DNA of 64,000 bases, taken from contig OX352773.1 in assembly GCA_947095535.1 (NCBI GenBank), positions 104,609,948 through 104,673,947 on the forward strand. The letters are read 5' to 3'. Of this stretch, positions 1-10,246 are shown piece after piece. A program made the position numbers and the translations under genes. The number at the start of each line of letters is the position of its first letter. The first letter of the stretch is position 1. This stretch comes from Poecilobothrus nobilitatus (taxonomy: Eukaryota > Arthropoda > Insecta > Diptera > Dolichopodidae). Under the pieces are notes generated by a model that saw only the letters and a list, made by a program, of their open reading frames with translations, was not told where the DNA came from and searched no databases.

Positions 1-315
1 AAATTGAAATATGATATTTGTACAGATATGTACATATATATAATGACAATCAATTTAACATTTTATGTAAAAAAATGTAAATAATAATATCTTATTATTA
101 CGTGGAAGTAAAATTGAAAAAAAAAAAAAATAAATTTTTTTTTTTATTAACAATACCTAAAAGCATTAAATTACTATCTATAAAATGTACAACAAAAATG
201 ATCTAAATGAAAAACATTAGTTGTATTATAATGCAATACAATAAATGTGCTATGTTTAAAATTATATCATAATTAAAAAAAAAAAAAAAAATTTTTTTTT
301 TTGCTTAAGTAAGAA
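1..315. other. AT-rich LINE trailer / poly-A and poly-T tracts
   Basis: No coding signal is seen. The stretch has two long A-run/T-run boundaries (about 118-145 and 274-303). It lies downstream, in the minus direction, of the LINE reading frame at 316-640, so it may be that element's 3' untranslated region. No target-site duplication is recognised. Confidence 0.3.
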
Positions 316-640
316 TTAATTGTCTAAGGTCATTAAATTGGAAAAATGTAGTTGTACAATGTGTTTGAAAGTATTTCTGGAGATAGATGTAGAATAGAGA
401 TGACTAATTTTGTTAAAATTAGTACAACATCTATTGATGGGTTCACTTCTATCGTACTCTGTATTATGTTTGTAGTCCATTAAAAATTTAGTATTTCTAG
501 TTTGCCTAACACTATCGTTAAGTCGAAACTTGTTATTAAGAGATTGAATAAAAATACTATTATATAAAATATCAAAAGTAAAGCATGATGACAATAGTTG
601 TCTACGTAAAGATAAAGAAAGCAAGTTTAATGATTTATGT
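316..640 (-). pseudogene. 5'-truncated LINE: C-terminal tail of a reverse-transcriptase protein
   Basis: A minus-strand frame of about 100 codons ending at 316 has the layout of the C-terminal tail of many non-LTR retrotransposon ORF2 proteins. It has a leucine-rich opening with an RR pair, a central 'VRQTRNTKF' segment, then 'SEPINRCC' followed by a short hydrophobic close. Only about a tenth of a normal ORF2 (about 900-1,200 residues) is present, as expected for a 5'-truncated LINE insertion. No catalytic motif is included. The family call rests on remembered motif layout, not a search; a chance ORF in AT-rich DNA is the alternative. Confidence 0.4.
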
Positions 641-889
641 ATGTAATATTAATATAAATAAATAAATAAATATTTATTATATTTTTACATTTTTTGATTT
701 TATTTTTACAATTTTAAAAAAACAAATCAAATATATTTTTTTGCCCACTTTTAATTATATTTTTACCTTTTACAATTTTTACAATAATAGATAATATATA
801 TGTATTATTTTCTAATATATTTAAATTTATTTTGACAATATTTTTATAACACAATTATTTACAATTTACAATATTTTCATATTACATAA

Positions 890-1400
890 ATTATTTTTTG
901 AAGTTTATAATTTCTAGAACTATGGTTTGTTCATATGTATATGTATATCCAAACTACCCTTATGTTTAAACATTCTTCCAAAGCAGATTCTAACCTTCCA
1001 TCTAACGATTATCAATTCAAGACTTTTCCAAATATGCTATTACCGTTTGTTACCAAGCGGCAATTGTACATACATATATTAATTTATACTAAACTTACTA
1101 CAAAATACCAAATATATATTAATATGCATATGTATTCATTCATACATATATACATACTATATTTTTATATATCGCCATTCTTTAAAAATATTTCATTCAT
1201 AGAATAATAATAATTTATTATAACTAAAATAAAACACTTATAAATACGCCGCTATATGTACATACATGCATATACATATGTATATACGAGTATATATTAT
1301 ATATGTGCTCTTATTATTACATCATTCATTTATCAGTGACATATACGATATCTAAATAAACATAATATTATGTATGTAAGTATGTATATTAATCTAATAT
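890..1400 (+). repeat. Dispersed repeat, copy 1 (recurs at 25,760 and 45,415)
   Basis: The segment starting 'gaagtttataatttctagaa' and running through the 'cattcttccaaagcagattc' stretch recurs, diverged, at about 25,760-26,086 and 45,415-45,835. The distal part, with 'agtgacatatacgatat', is matched only by the longer copy at about 45,725-45,835. It is rich in TACATATGTA-type alternating runs. No coding potential is supported. It links the left flank of Polinton A with the interior of both duplicated units. Confidence 0.6.
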
Positions 1401-1429
1401 ATAAGGAAGAAATTCTTTTTATTTGTTTG

Positions 1430-2520
1430 GGCCGGATTCACGTAAACACCACCAGTCTGATTGCAACCAAATTTTGCAGGAACATTCCTACGACCTCGGA
1501 AGGAGTTGTAGGCTATATCGCGTTTCGATTCATTAACCCATTACGGCCCAAGAGAGTTTTAAAGCTGTTTTGATTTTTTGTTGTCCTGCCTAAACTAGTT
1601 GAAAATTGAGCACAAATATTCTTCTTAGCATTTGGGGTGTATCGAAGAAATTTAGTTGCAATATGTTACCCGGATTCGGCCCGGCGGGTTTCCAAAAATT
1701 TTATGTTTCCGATTTATGTCCTATTTTGTATGGTGGTTTTATGGTCTGAAAAAAAGCCAGTGATAAATTTTTATGAAGTTTCGGTAACTCGTTTGGACAC
1801 GAGAGCCAAGCGAAGTTCATTAAATTTTTTTGTTGTCCAGATTAAACGGTTTGATCAATTAACTTGAAAATTCGCAAAACTGTTGCTCTTTAGCAGAAAC
1901 CCTTACTAGGGTAATTTGGTTGCGATCCATTGACCCGTTTCGTCGCCAGGACTCAGGGAAGTTTTTTAATTTACTTTGTTGTCGCGTTTAAACGGATTGA
2001 CTAATTGAGTTGTAAATTTACAAAAGTGTAGCTCTTCCACCCAGAACCTCACTTAGTTGAATTGGTAGCAAGCCGTTAAGCTATTTCAGCACCAAGAGCT
2101 CAATGAAAGTTTTTAATTTCTTTGTTGTCGCGCTTATACGGTTTGATCAATTGACTTGAAAATTTACAAAATTGTAGCTCTTTATTACAAAAACTTTCTG
2201 AGTAGATTTGGTTGCGATACATTAACCCGTTTCAGCATCAGGCCTCAGGCCTCAGGCCATGAAGTTTTTGTTTATCATTTTAAGTTTATCATTTTAAACG
2301 TTTTGACCAATTTAAAGATTGCACAAGTATTGCACTTTAGCACAGAAGCTCATTCAATTAATTTTGCCGTGATACATTTCGCCCATTTCGTTTGTCACCC
2401 ATTTCAGCATAGACTGTCAAAAAAAATTTTTGTTTCTAATTTGTGCCTAATTTTGCAGGATGAATTTATGTTTCTAAACAAAACCTGTGACAAAATTTTT
2501 TTTAACGTTCGCTAACCCAT
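1430..2520 (+). repeat. Degenerate tandem array, period about 146 bp
   Basis: The anchor 'ttgttgtc' occurs at about 1,578, 1,830, 1,976 and 2,122; the last three are spaced 146 bp. Around each are related phrases: a 'cggtttgatcaatt'-like segment, an 'aaaattgtagctctt'-like segment and an 'acccgtttc'-like segment. A short (caggcct)3 run lies at about 2,239-2,259. Short open frames cross this stretch, but they ride on the repeats and show no protein-family signal. Confidence 0.6.
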
Positions 2521-3080
2521 TTACGCAAATTATGTTTTTATTTAAGAAAGCAAAACTTTTAGTTTTTAGTTTGGTCTTAAGACTAATTATTATTTTACAA
2601 AGTTATACTTATAAATATTAATATGCTTAAATTAACTTAATGCTAAGATCATCAAAAATAATGTTGTTTTTCAAATTAATTAATAAAATCAATTGCTATG
2701 CCTGCTATTGTGAAAATATAAAAATGCTTAAAAAAAGGTGAATGACCTACTATATTATGCCAACACAATATCATGCAACATTATATTAAGTTGTGTCAAC
2801 GTGATGTATCATGCTACATTATGGCAACACATATGACATGCTACATTATGTCAACATAATATTATGTGACCCGCAAGAGTATCTATTAAAAATATTCTGC
2901 CTAATTTATAATAATAAATAAATAATTGTTTGTGTTGTTATTATTATTAAAAAGATATTTCCAACACTCTTTACTTTTGTCTATATTGTTTTTGATATTC
3001 CATAAAAAGCTTTCAATTCAAATTTCTATATATAAACCTATATTCTATATATAGGTTTTCCAATTTAAGTGATATGATTT
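2521..3080. other. AT-rich spacer with short imperfect repeats
   Basis: From about 2,750 to 2,880 a phrase near 'catgctacattatgtcaaca' is repeated four to five times with drift. At about 3,028-3,058 there is a short inverted repeat ('tatatataaacctatattctatatataggt'-like; quoted only in outline). Nothing else is recognised and no gene is seen. Confidence 0.4.
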
Positions 3081-3084
3081 CTTT

Positions 3085-3430
3085 TCAAAAAAAATACACT
3101 AATGGTTAAGCAAATTCAAATGTTTTTTATTTAATGTGAAGTACAATAGATACAATTAAGTTCTGAATAAAACGTCATTCAAATGGCCCCCACGATTTCT
3201 TTTGCAGGAACGAATTCGATGAACCCAATTTTCGAGCACTTTTTCCACTAAATCCAGTCGTATGTCATAACAAAACTGTCGATTCTGGTGCGAAGAAATT
3301 CCACAAATTATTCATGAACAACCATTACATTCACCTAAATCGACAGTGGTTTTTGGTCTGGTGGATTCATCGGTCCGTACTTATTTCGAAATGAAGTTGG
3401 ACAATCATTATGCCATCATTCAGGAATGCA
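3085..3430. pseudogene. Rearranged mariner-like transposase scraps
   Basis: Positions 3,085-3,250 match the tail region of the mariner remnant at 22,725-22,900 (shared 'acaattaagttctgaataaa' and 'cttttgcaggaacgaattcg'), with coding sense on the minus strand. Positions about 3,310-3,430 read on the plus strand as mariner transposase ('TVVFGL', 'IGPYF'). Two pieces of one family in opposite orientation therefore abut, which points to a rearrangement or two nested truncated copies. Neither piece is functional. Confidence 0.55.
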
Positions 3431-4121
3431 TTACCAACATGTGGTGTACCTGGATAAAATGTATGTGTATAACATATTTCCCAAAAAAATATCATTGAAA
3501 TATGTACATACTATTTGCATAATGTGCTTATGTTTAAAACTACTAGAAACACAATCAATTAAATTAGAAAACAGTAGTACTTATATGGGGGTTCTAGCAC
3601 AGCTTTTTTTTAAAGCTTTAAGTGGTGCTTAAAAGTTATATATAGTAGATACAAGAACCAATGAAATACGTAGCGGATGCAAGAAAAATTAAATTCAAAT
3701 AAAGCTTAACGTTATATGTGGCTTCTAGCACAGCTTTTTTAAAAGCTTTTAGTGGTGCTTAAAAGTTGCATGTAGTAGATACAAGAATCAATGAAATGAA
3801 ATAAATTTAAATAAAGTTTAATGTTTAAACATAATTAATAAAATATTCATTTCACAAAAGTTTAATATGTACAAAACTTTTACGTAAATTAAAACATGAC
3901 GGTTTAATTTAAAATTAAAAAAAAAAGCTTATCGTTTAATATAATTAATAAAGTATTCTTTTCACGAAAGTTTAATATGTAGAAAACTTTTACGTTAATT
4001 AAAACATGATGGTTTAATTTGAAACAAGAAAAATTAAATTCAAATAAAGCTTAACGTTATATGTGGCTTCTAGCACAGCTTTTTTAAAAGCTTTTAGTAG
4101 TACTTAAAAGTTGCATATAGT

Positions 4122-4495
4122 CATAGACAAATAACATATAGATAAGTAAATCGTATGGGAATTTTTTAAACACTTTTTTTTTTAACTTTAGAAAAAAAAA
4201 CATGGGAAGAAATTGCTGTTAAATGTAATAATAAAAATAATGTTAATAAAATGTATAATCAAAATCTGTATAATAAAGATGTTATTTATACGACTAAACT
4301 ATATTTTTGTTGATGTATGCATACACTTTTTTCATTCTTTTTTATTTATTTGTGTTGTTTTTGTTATTATGAATGTTTTGAATATAGAAAAATAAAAAGA
4401 AAAAAGGAAAAAATTATTTAGATTAGAATTTATTTAGAGTTAATATTTGTTAATATTTTTTATAGAGGATGATATTCTTATTTCTTATTTGTATA
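4122..4495 (+). repeat. Left long inverted repeat of the P-like element
   Basis: About 374 bp, pairing with 7,241-7,616 over the whole length with small indels. This is far longer than the 31-bp terminal repeats of classical P elements. A spurious short reading frame appears in both arms, in mirror orientation, because the arms are copies. Confidence 0.85.
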
Positions 4496-5113
4496 TACTT
4501 ATGTAGGTACATATGTTATTTGTCTATGTTAATATGTATTTTAAAGTTACTTATTTATGTACAAAATTTTCAATATAGCCTTGGCTTATATTTGTATTAA
4601 ATATTTAATATGGCCAATAATTTAAATTTAAATGTGGCTATAATAAAAAATTTAATTTTTCAAAATTGGGGAAATAATTTTATCATTCTACCCAAATTGT
4701 CCCAAAATCATTTTATCATAACTCAAAAACTAAAAAGGTTAGAGTTTATTAAAATAAGAAGGAATAAAAACTTTCTTTCTATACCTTTTGAAACAATTTT
4801 AAAAAGGAGTAGCTAGGTATTCTAAGTATTTAATATTTTTTATTAAACTTATTAAGATAAAAACAAAACTTCAAACAAAAAATAAAAGGTGCAGCTACAT
4901 TTTTTCTATTTTTTTTATTAAACTAAATAAAAATTATAAAATTAAAAATGAAAGAACAAAAGGATTTATAAAAAAACAAAAAATGATTTCAACGTTCAAA
5001 AATTATAAAGTAAATTCAAAATTATAAAGTAGTTTTTATTTCTAAAATTGGCGTGAAATACTATACCTACTATAGCAGTAAAATTCAATTTTTTTGATTT
5101 ATTTTATTTTCAT
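4496..5113. other. Interior of P-like element, 3' of the transposase
   Basis: AT-rich sequence between the left long repeat and the transposase end. A plus-strand open frame at 4,610-4,816 has no family resemblance and is not called. Nothing else is recognised. Confidence 0.4.
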
Positions 5114-6999
5114 TTATGGCTTTAAAATTTTTAGTTTTGGATTTGATATTTCTATTTTCTTCCGCGTTTGATTTTGTTCTGTGAGTATTTCTTTTTTACC
5201 AACTTTCCAAGAACAATGTTTTCTCAATACCACCAAAATTAAAAAATCCAATGCTTTCTTACGGTGAAAATAACAGTTTCCCGAACAATTAAACCAGCTT
5301 TTAAACTCTTCTTGTGCATTAGTCGCTTCAATACATATCTTTATTATAGTTTTCTTTAACTGGCAAATTGCTATATTTTTATTTATAAAATTTTTAAATA
5401 TTTGAATATGAAACTCGCAAATTTTACTCACTTAAGAATCACTTAATAAAGTAGACGTATTAAGATTTGGATCACAATTTTCGTTTTGAGAGATTTCAAA
5501 ATTTTCAATATATTTTTCATAATTATTTGAAGAGACGCTTGTAAATAGATTAAACTCTGCTTCTGGATTAAGAATATTATCTGATAATGTTAAATTTAAA
5601 CTATTTCTTAAATATTCATCGTCATCAGGCTCACAGTTCATTAGATTCGAAGAATAACTAAGAAGTTTCATTGACATTATTCTACCCATTACATCGTTAA
5701 ACTCTTTTAGTGATGGATTTCTAGAAAAGCCGTTACGACCACGAATTGTAGCAAAAAAATTTTCGATTAGGTCCGAATTTTTTTTGTTTGTCAAAATGTA
5801 AGAGATCTGCAATTTGGGATTAGCAAAAAAATCATCTGACAAAGAAAGTATTGCATCAATTGTTTGCAACAAACCATCAACCCAGTAAACTTTAGTAGGA
5901 ACTTTTATTTCGGATAAATATTGTTTAATATAGTGTAAGAACTTATAAACTTGAGTATCTTTTTCCAAAGATGATTTTAGAGGCCTGCGATTATCATATC
6001 TAATTTTGCTGTTTAAACAATCAAAAATATTGTTAATTTTTTCTAAAAATAAAGCTGTTGAAATTGCTTTCGAATGAATATGTGGAGGAAATAAATTTAC
6101 AATTGTTTTAATTCCAGCAGCACAGCTAGAACTTAAAACTTCTGTAGTTAGACTAACATTCATTTTCTGAAATGCGTTTGGATTTATATGACTATCAGTC
6201 AATTGTGGACATAATTTTGTTGTATTTTTTCTTTCCATGGAATGCAATTCCCTCAGTACACTCCAGCTAGTCACTCCTTCTGGTGTTTCTATGTCATATT
6301 TTAGCAAGCTATTTCTGCAATTTTTGATAACATGGCAGATATCGTAAATAACACACACTCTTCGATTATTATAGATAATAAAAGGTCTGTTTTTGGACAC
6401 ATTCATATGAATAAAAATTCTACGTTCTACGAATAAAAATTTTTGTATATAGTTATCTTTTTTTTTAATAATATCATATCTATCAACAATATCAAAAACT
6501 TTACCTGTAAATTACAATTGGGATATGCAGTTTTCTTTAAATTTCTTTTAATGAAACTATAACTATCGAAATGTTTTTCACATATATATTTCCGAGTTTT
6601 TAATCTATTTTTTTCAGATAAATTACAGCGTTCCATCCAAATATTATTTAAATCATTATTTTTAGACGGAAACCTAAAAAATCTGAGTTTTGGTATATTA
6701 TTTGTTTTGTTCCCGCAATGTTCTAAAACACATTTAATAGAGAAGGTTCGTCTACTTTTATTATTTGAATTATTATTTGGTTCTTTATTATTGTTTCTAA
6801 TTTTTAAATTTTTTTCTTTCAAAATCTCTGCAATTTTAGCATAAGAAGAATTTTTTAATTTTTTTAATCCGAAAAATGATTTGGGAAAATGAAAATCACA
6901 AATGAAAGTTTTTCCTTTTTTCGGAAATTCAACGAACTTTGTTTCAGGATTTTTGGATTTTGTCCTTCCACAACCAACAATAAAACATTTAAAACCCAT
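5114..6999 (-). pseudogene. P-element/THAP9-type transposase, core deleted
   Basis: The N-terminal part (6,427-6,999) begins with a reduced THAP-like zinc module ('CFIVGC' ... 'CDFHF'). A fuller THAP domain follows: C-x4-C, a conserved W, 'CEKHF' and an 'AYP' close, residues about 90-165. A splice-donor-like CAG|GTAAAG follows 'NLQ' near 6,505. The second part (5,432-6,406) carries 'DICHVIKNCRN', typical of the GTP-binding insertion region, and 'LIENFFATIRGRNGF', typical of the C-terminal region. It ends at a TAA. The same frame continues as 5,114-5,431 with a Cys/His-containing tail; a GTGAGT donor-like sequence overlaps that junction. Most of the RNase H-like core expected between THAP and the GTP-binding region is absent, since only about 20-100 bp separate them. 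Normal length is 750-900 residues. The protein acts on the element's termini in the nucleus; this copy should be inactive, though a THAP-only repressor-like product is conceivable. Confidence 0.8.
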
Positions 7000-7240
7000 T
7001 TAAGAACTAATTTTATTGGTATACCTAGTTAAAAATTTTAAAATAGGACAATTAAACAATTAAAAGTATTTATTTTAACCATTAAATTTTAACTACCAAA
7101 AGAAATATTTTGCAAAAATAAAAGAACTTAATTTTTCATATGTATGCATATACACATACACATATACAAAATATTTTTGTTAAAAACGAAAGTAACATAA
7201 CGTTGCATTCGACAACGATGCAATATTCTTTATACTTTTT
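7000..7240. other. 5' leader of the P-like element
   Basis: The stretch lies between the transposase start and the right long repeat. It contains an alternating 'tatgcatatacacatacaca' run at about 7,141-7,165. No coding signal. Confidence 0.35.
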
Positions 7241-7616
7241 TATACAAATAAGAAATAAGAATATCATCCTCTATAAAAAATATTAACAAATATTAACTCT
7301 AAATAAATTCTAATCTAAATAATCTTTTTTTTTTTTTATTTTTTTATATTCAAAACATTCATAACAACAAAAACAACACAAATAAATAAAAAAGAATGAA
7401 AAAATTGTATGCATACATACAACTCAACAAAAATATAGTTTAGTCGTATAAATAACATTTTTATTATACAGATTTTGATTATACATTTTATTAACATTAT
7501 TTTTATTATTACATTTAACAACAATTTCTTCCCATGTTTTTTTTTCTAAAGTTAAAAAAAAAAAGTGTTTAAAAAATTCCCATACGATTTACTTATCTAT
7601 ATGTTATTTGTCTATG
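7241..7616 (-). repeat. Right long inverted repeat of the P-like element
   Basis: About 376 bp, complementary to 4,122-4,495. It lies upstream of the transposase start at 6,999, so it would hold or adjoin the promoter. No clear TATA/initiator assignment is possible by eye. Confidence 0.85.
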
Positions 7617-8374
7617 ATATAGTAGATACAAGAATCAATGAAATGAAATAAATTTAATAAAGTTTAATAAAATAAATTTAATAATTTAAATAAAGTTTCA
7701 TGTTTAAACATAATTAATAAAATATTCATTTCACAAAAGTTCAATATGTACAAAACTTTTACGTAAATTAAAACATGACGGTTTAATTTAAAATTTAAAA
7801 AAAGCTTATCGTTTAATATAAATAATAAAGTATTCTTTTCACGAAAGTTTAATATGTAGAAAACTTTTACGTTACTCAACTTTGATATAGTGATTGATTT
7901 AATTTGAAAAAAAAAAAAAAATTAATAATTATAACAAAGTTGCATTATTATCAGTTTCTGAAGATTGACAGCTTTTATATTTAATTTTAGTAAATTAAAA
8001 CTTGGTAAATCATCCATATAAATTGAAAATGATAACTTTTGACATTTTCTAATTTTTATTAATTATTAATTTCGTTATTATTGAATTTTATGTGATAATC
8101 AAAACATGTTATAAATGAAAATAGATGTTTGTCATAACTTTTACAATGTAGAAAACTTTTACGTTACTCAACTTTGATATAATGATTGATTTAATGTTTC
8201 AAATCAAATGTAACTTTGCAAAGCATATATTGAAAGGTTGCATGTTGCAAGTTCATGATCAAATTCATTTTTAATATTATTATTGATAGGAAATTATTAC
8301 AAAAACAAATATAACAAGTATAACAAAGTTGCATTATTATTAGTTTCTGAAGATTGACAGCTTTTATATCAAAA
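7617..8374. other. Inner part of left Polinton terminal repeat, non-coding
   Basis: AT-rich. It contains two copies of a phrase near 'gcattattatcagtttctga' / 'agattgacagcttttatat' (about 7,943 and 8,331) and two of 'gtagaaaacttttacgttac' (about 7,855 and 8,148), so it is internally repetitive. It is matched in inverted order at about 18,395-19,090. No gene is seen. Confidence 0.55.
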
Positions 8375-8644
8375 ATGTATTTATTAGATGTTTTGGAACG
8401 AAAAACAATAAAAAAAAGTAAAAGTGTGAAAAAAAGTGTACTTAATATTTCTTTGGAAGATTTTAGAAAATCTTTGTTTGAAAATACAGTTTTATATGGC
8501 AAAATGTTTATTTTTAAATCTAAATTACATAATGTATATACTCAAACTTTAAATAAGATAGATTTAAGTTCTTTAGATAATAGAAGATTTATTTTAGAAG
8601 ATAATACACATACTTTAGCATTGGGTCATTATAAAATAAATTAA
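8375..8644 (+). pseudogene. Polinton DNA polymerase B, C-terminal tail only (left end)
   Basis: About 89 codons from ATG 8,375. The closing 'LDNRRFILEDNTHTLALGHY' resembles the usual end of Polinton POLB proteins (a xDKRxxL-D-x-T-x-x-x-G-(Y/H) pattern) and the end of the POLB remnant of Polinton B at about 35,755-35,811. The stop at 8,644 faces the integrase stop at 8,665. Convergent POLB and integrase tails also occur in Polinton B, which supports the call. All polymerase and exonuclease motifs are missing. The same tail is present in inverted form at 18,127-18,394. The alternative is a short independent terminal-repeat ORF. Confidence 0.55.
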
Positions 8645-8664
8645 AATAAAAAAAAAATTATATT

Positions 8665-9623
8665 TCAAATAATATTTGTTTTATTTATCCAAGTGTTGTG
8701 TGAATTATAGAAACCTAACCATTTAACAAAAAATTTGTTTCCTTTTCTTTTTAAAACTTTTTCTACAAGATATGCTTCAGGGTTTTGAACAGACGTGATT
8801 TCTTGTTCATAAAAACTTCCGAGAATCTTATTATTTTTATAATCTTTTAAAACATACGTTACTGGACATTAACTTTCACAATTTTAAAAATTTCAGTTGA
8901 CCAGTTTGGTTAATTTCTTTTTAACCTGTAACCTTTTCTAAAAATTCCGTTATATTTATTAATTCTCACGTAATCTCCGGTTTTAAATTTCCCTGCTTTA
9001 AATATTTTTGGTCAGTTGTATACGGTTTGTAATAAAAAAGTTTCATTATTTTTATTAACATCTTTTGGTTTCATTTTAATTGAATGATGTACAGTTCCAT
9101 TATATGTTTCAATCAAATGTGATAAAATATTAATCCATTTATAGTAACCCTGTAAACTAAATTGTTTCCACATTAAATTTTTCAAAGTGCGATTAAATCT
9201 CTCACATATTGATGCTTTTAAATCAGAATAAGTGTGATAATGATTTATTCTCTTCTGTTTCATTAGTTCTCGAAAATTTTTGTTAAAAAATTCTTTTCCT
9301 TGATCGGATTGAATATTTTTTGGAATTTTTGAAAATCCTGCTTGTTTAAAAATACTTCTCATTGCTTGAACAACATCTTTAGATGATTTGGTTTTTAAAA
9401 GTTTAGCATAACAATACTTTGAAAAAATATCAATTACAGTTAATAAATATTTATTTCCGCGATTTTCTTTTTGATAAGGTAGCATTTCTACTAAATCAAT
9501 CTGCCACGTATCATTTAGACCTTTTTGAACTACTCTTCTACGAGGAAATCTTTTCCGAACATTTCTATGTATTTCTTTAACAATTTGCTCTTTCTCATTG
9601 GGATTTTCAATAAATTGATACAT
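8665..9623 (-). pseudogene. Polinton integrase (retroviral-type DDE) with C-terminal chromodomain
   Basis: Inserts the linear element into chromosomal DNA. The frame from ATG 9,623 holds all three catalytic acids: D43 in 'WQIDLVEM', D107 in 'QSDQGKEF' and E141 in 'ICERFNRTLK', with 33 residues between the last two. The N-terminal zinc-binding region expected upstream is not seen. A TGA at about 9,012 (position of a Trp, 'VYN*PKIF') ends the long frame. The sequence then continues through an SH3-like segment, with a frameshift near 8,870, into a chromodomain with 'YLVEKVLKRKG' and 'FVKWLGF' motifs, ending at TGA 8,665. The catalytic domain is thus intact, but the whole protein is broken. Confidence 0.85.
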
Positions 9624-9736
9624 ATCTGAATACGTAAAAAATTAGTTATGGAATAAAAATATATAATATCTGATAACGTTTTTATATAAATAATAGATGG
9701 AAGATTCATATAATTAGTTCAATAAAAGATTCCAAC

Positions 9737-10197
9737 ATGCAAAGTTCACATACATCAACTTATTTTGTCGATTTCCAATTCCTTTTAGGAAATAATCAAC
9801 AAATATTTATAAAGGAATTATGTTTTATGCGAGCTGATTCAGTTAAACCAAGACATATATTATTTAAACCACCATATTCATATGATGGATTAAATGAAAA
9901 ATTTCAACATCAATCTGATTATTGCTTTAACTTTATAAATGGATTAAAATGGACAGATGGTATTGTCGATTATCTCATGCTTGGCTCATTTTTAAGGAAT
10001 CTTGATGGGAATACAATATATGTTGCTGATAAAGAAAAAAAAAGTTTCTAGAAAAATTTATTTCATCAGAAATTTTGGAAATTTTGAAACTCCGTGCAAT
10101 ATTCATTAAATGTCTACAAATGGTCGATGTGCTGTAAACAATGTTTTTAAAATATTGTTCTATGGGTTGAAAAATGATTATATTATGGAAACACAAT
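9737..10197 (+). pseudogene. Polinton-associated exonuclease-like family protein, frameshifted
   Basis: The only plus-strand gene of the Polinton A core. From ATG 9,737: 'YFVDFQ', 'KPPYSYDGLNEK', 'INGLKWTDG' and 'IYVADKEKK', a motif order I recall from an arthropod mobile-element-linked family that may be related to DEDD-type 3'-5' exonucleases. Here the acidic pair is not clearly conserved. The frame breaks in an A-run at about 10,032-10,041. The continuation ends with 'RCAVNNVFKI' and stops at about 10,197, so at least two frameshifts are present. Function is unproven and the exonuclease label is tentative. Confidence 0.45.
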
Positions 10198-10246
10198 AAA
10201 TTAGAAAAATAAATAAATTTAATAAAAACAAAAGTTATTTTTTTTA

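Larger units (their letters stand above)
4122..7616 (-). mobile_element. P-superfamily DNA transposon, defective
   Basis: The element begins 'catagacaaataacata' and ends with its complement. The Drosophila P-element terminus, from memory 'catgatgaaataacata', agrees at 13 of 17 positions. Flanks read ...ttgc-atatagt [element] atatagt-agatac..., a 7-bp duplication. The unoccupied sequence 'ttgcatatagtagatac' survives in the right terminal repeat (complement at about 19,094-19,110) and in its copy in unit 2, so the insertion is direct and precise. P elements usually give 8 bp; the eighth position differs here. Inside are two THAP domains and the GTP-binding/C-terminal part of a P/THAP9-type transposase. 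Length is 3,495 bp. Confidence 0.85.
3573..8864 (+). repeat. Left terminal inverted repeat of Polinton A (split by a P-like element)
   Basis: The sequence is the inverted counterpart of 17,935-19,300. It runs from the 'agtagtactt' terminus through the POLB tail (8,375-8,644) into the chromodomain-coding end of the integrase gene, with close matching up to 'acatacgttactg' at 8,864. A tandem duplication of about 345 bp (start 'caagaaaaattaaattcaaa' at about 3,678 and 4,023) makes the left copy longer than the right even after removing the insertion. Confidence 0.75.

Noticed and set aside
1370..2515. Three short plus-strand ORFs
   Set aside because: They run through a degenerate tandem repeat and carry no recognisable domain.
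4213..4395. Ile-rich ORF on plus, mirrored at 7,336-7,524 on minus
   Set aside because: Both lie in the inverted arms of the P-like element; the likeness comes from the arms being copies.
9012..9623. Intact, active integrase in Polinton A
   Set aside because: The catalytic triad is present, but a TGA at a Trp and a later frameshift cut off the SH3-like and chromodomain parts, and POLB is absent.
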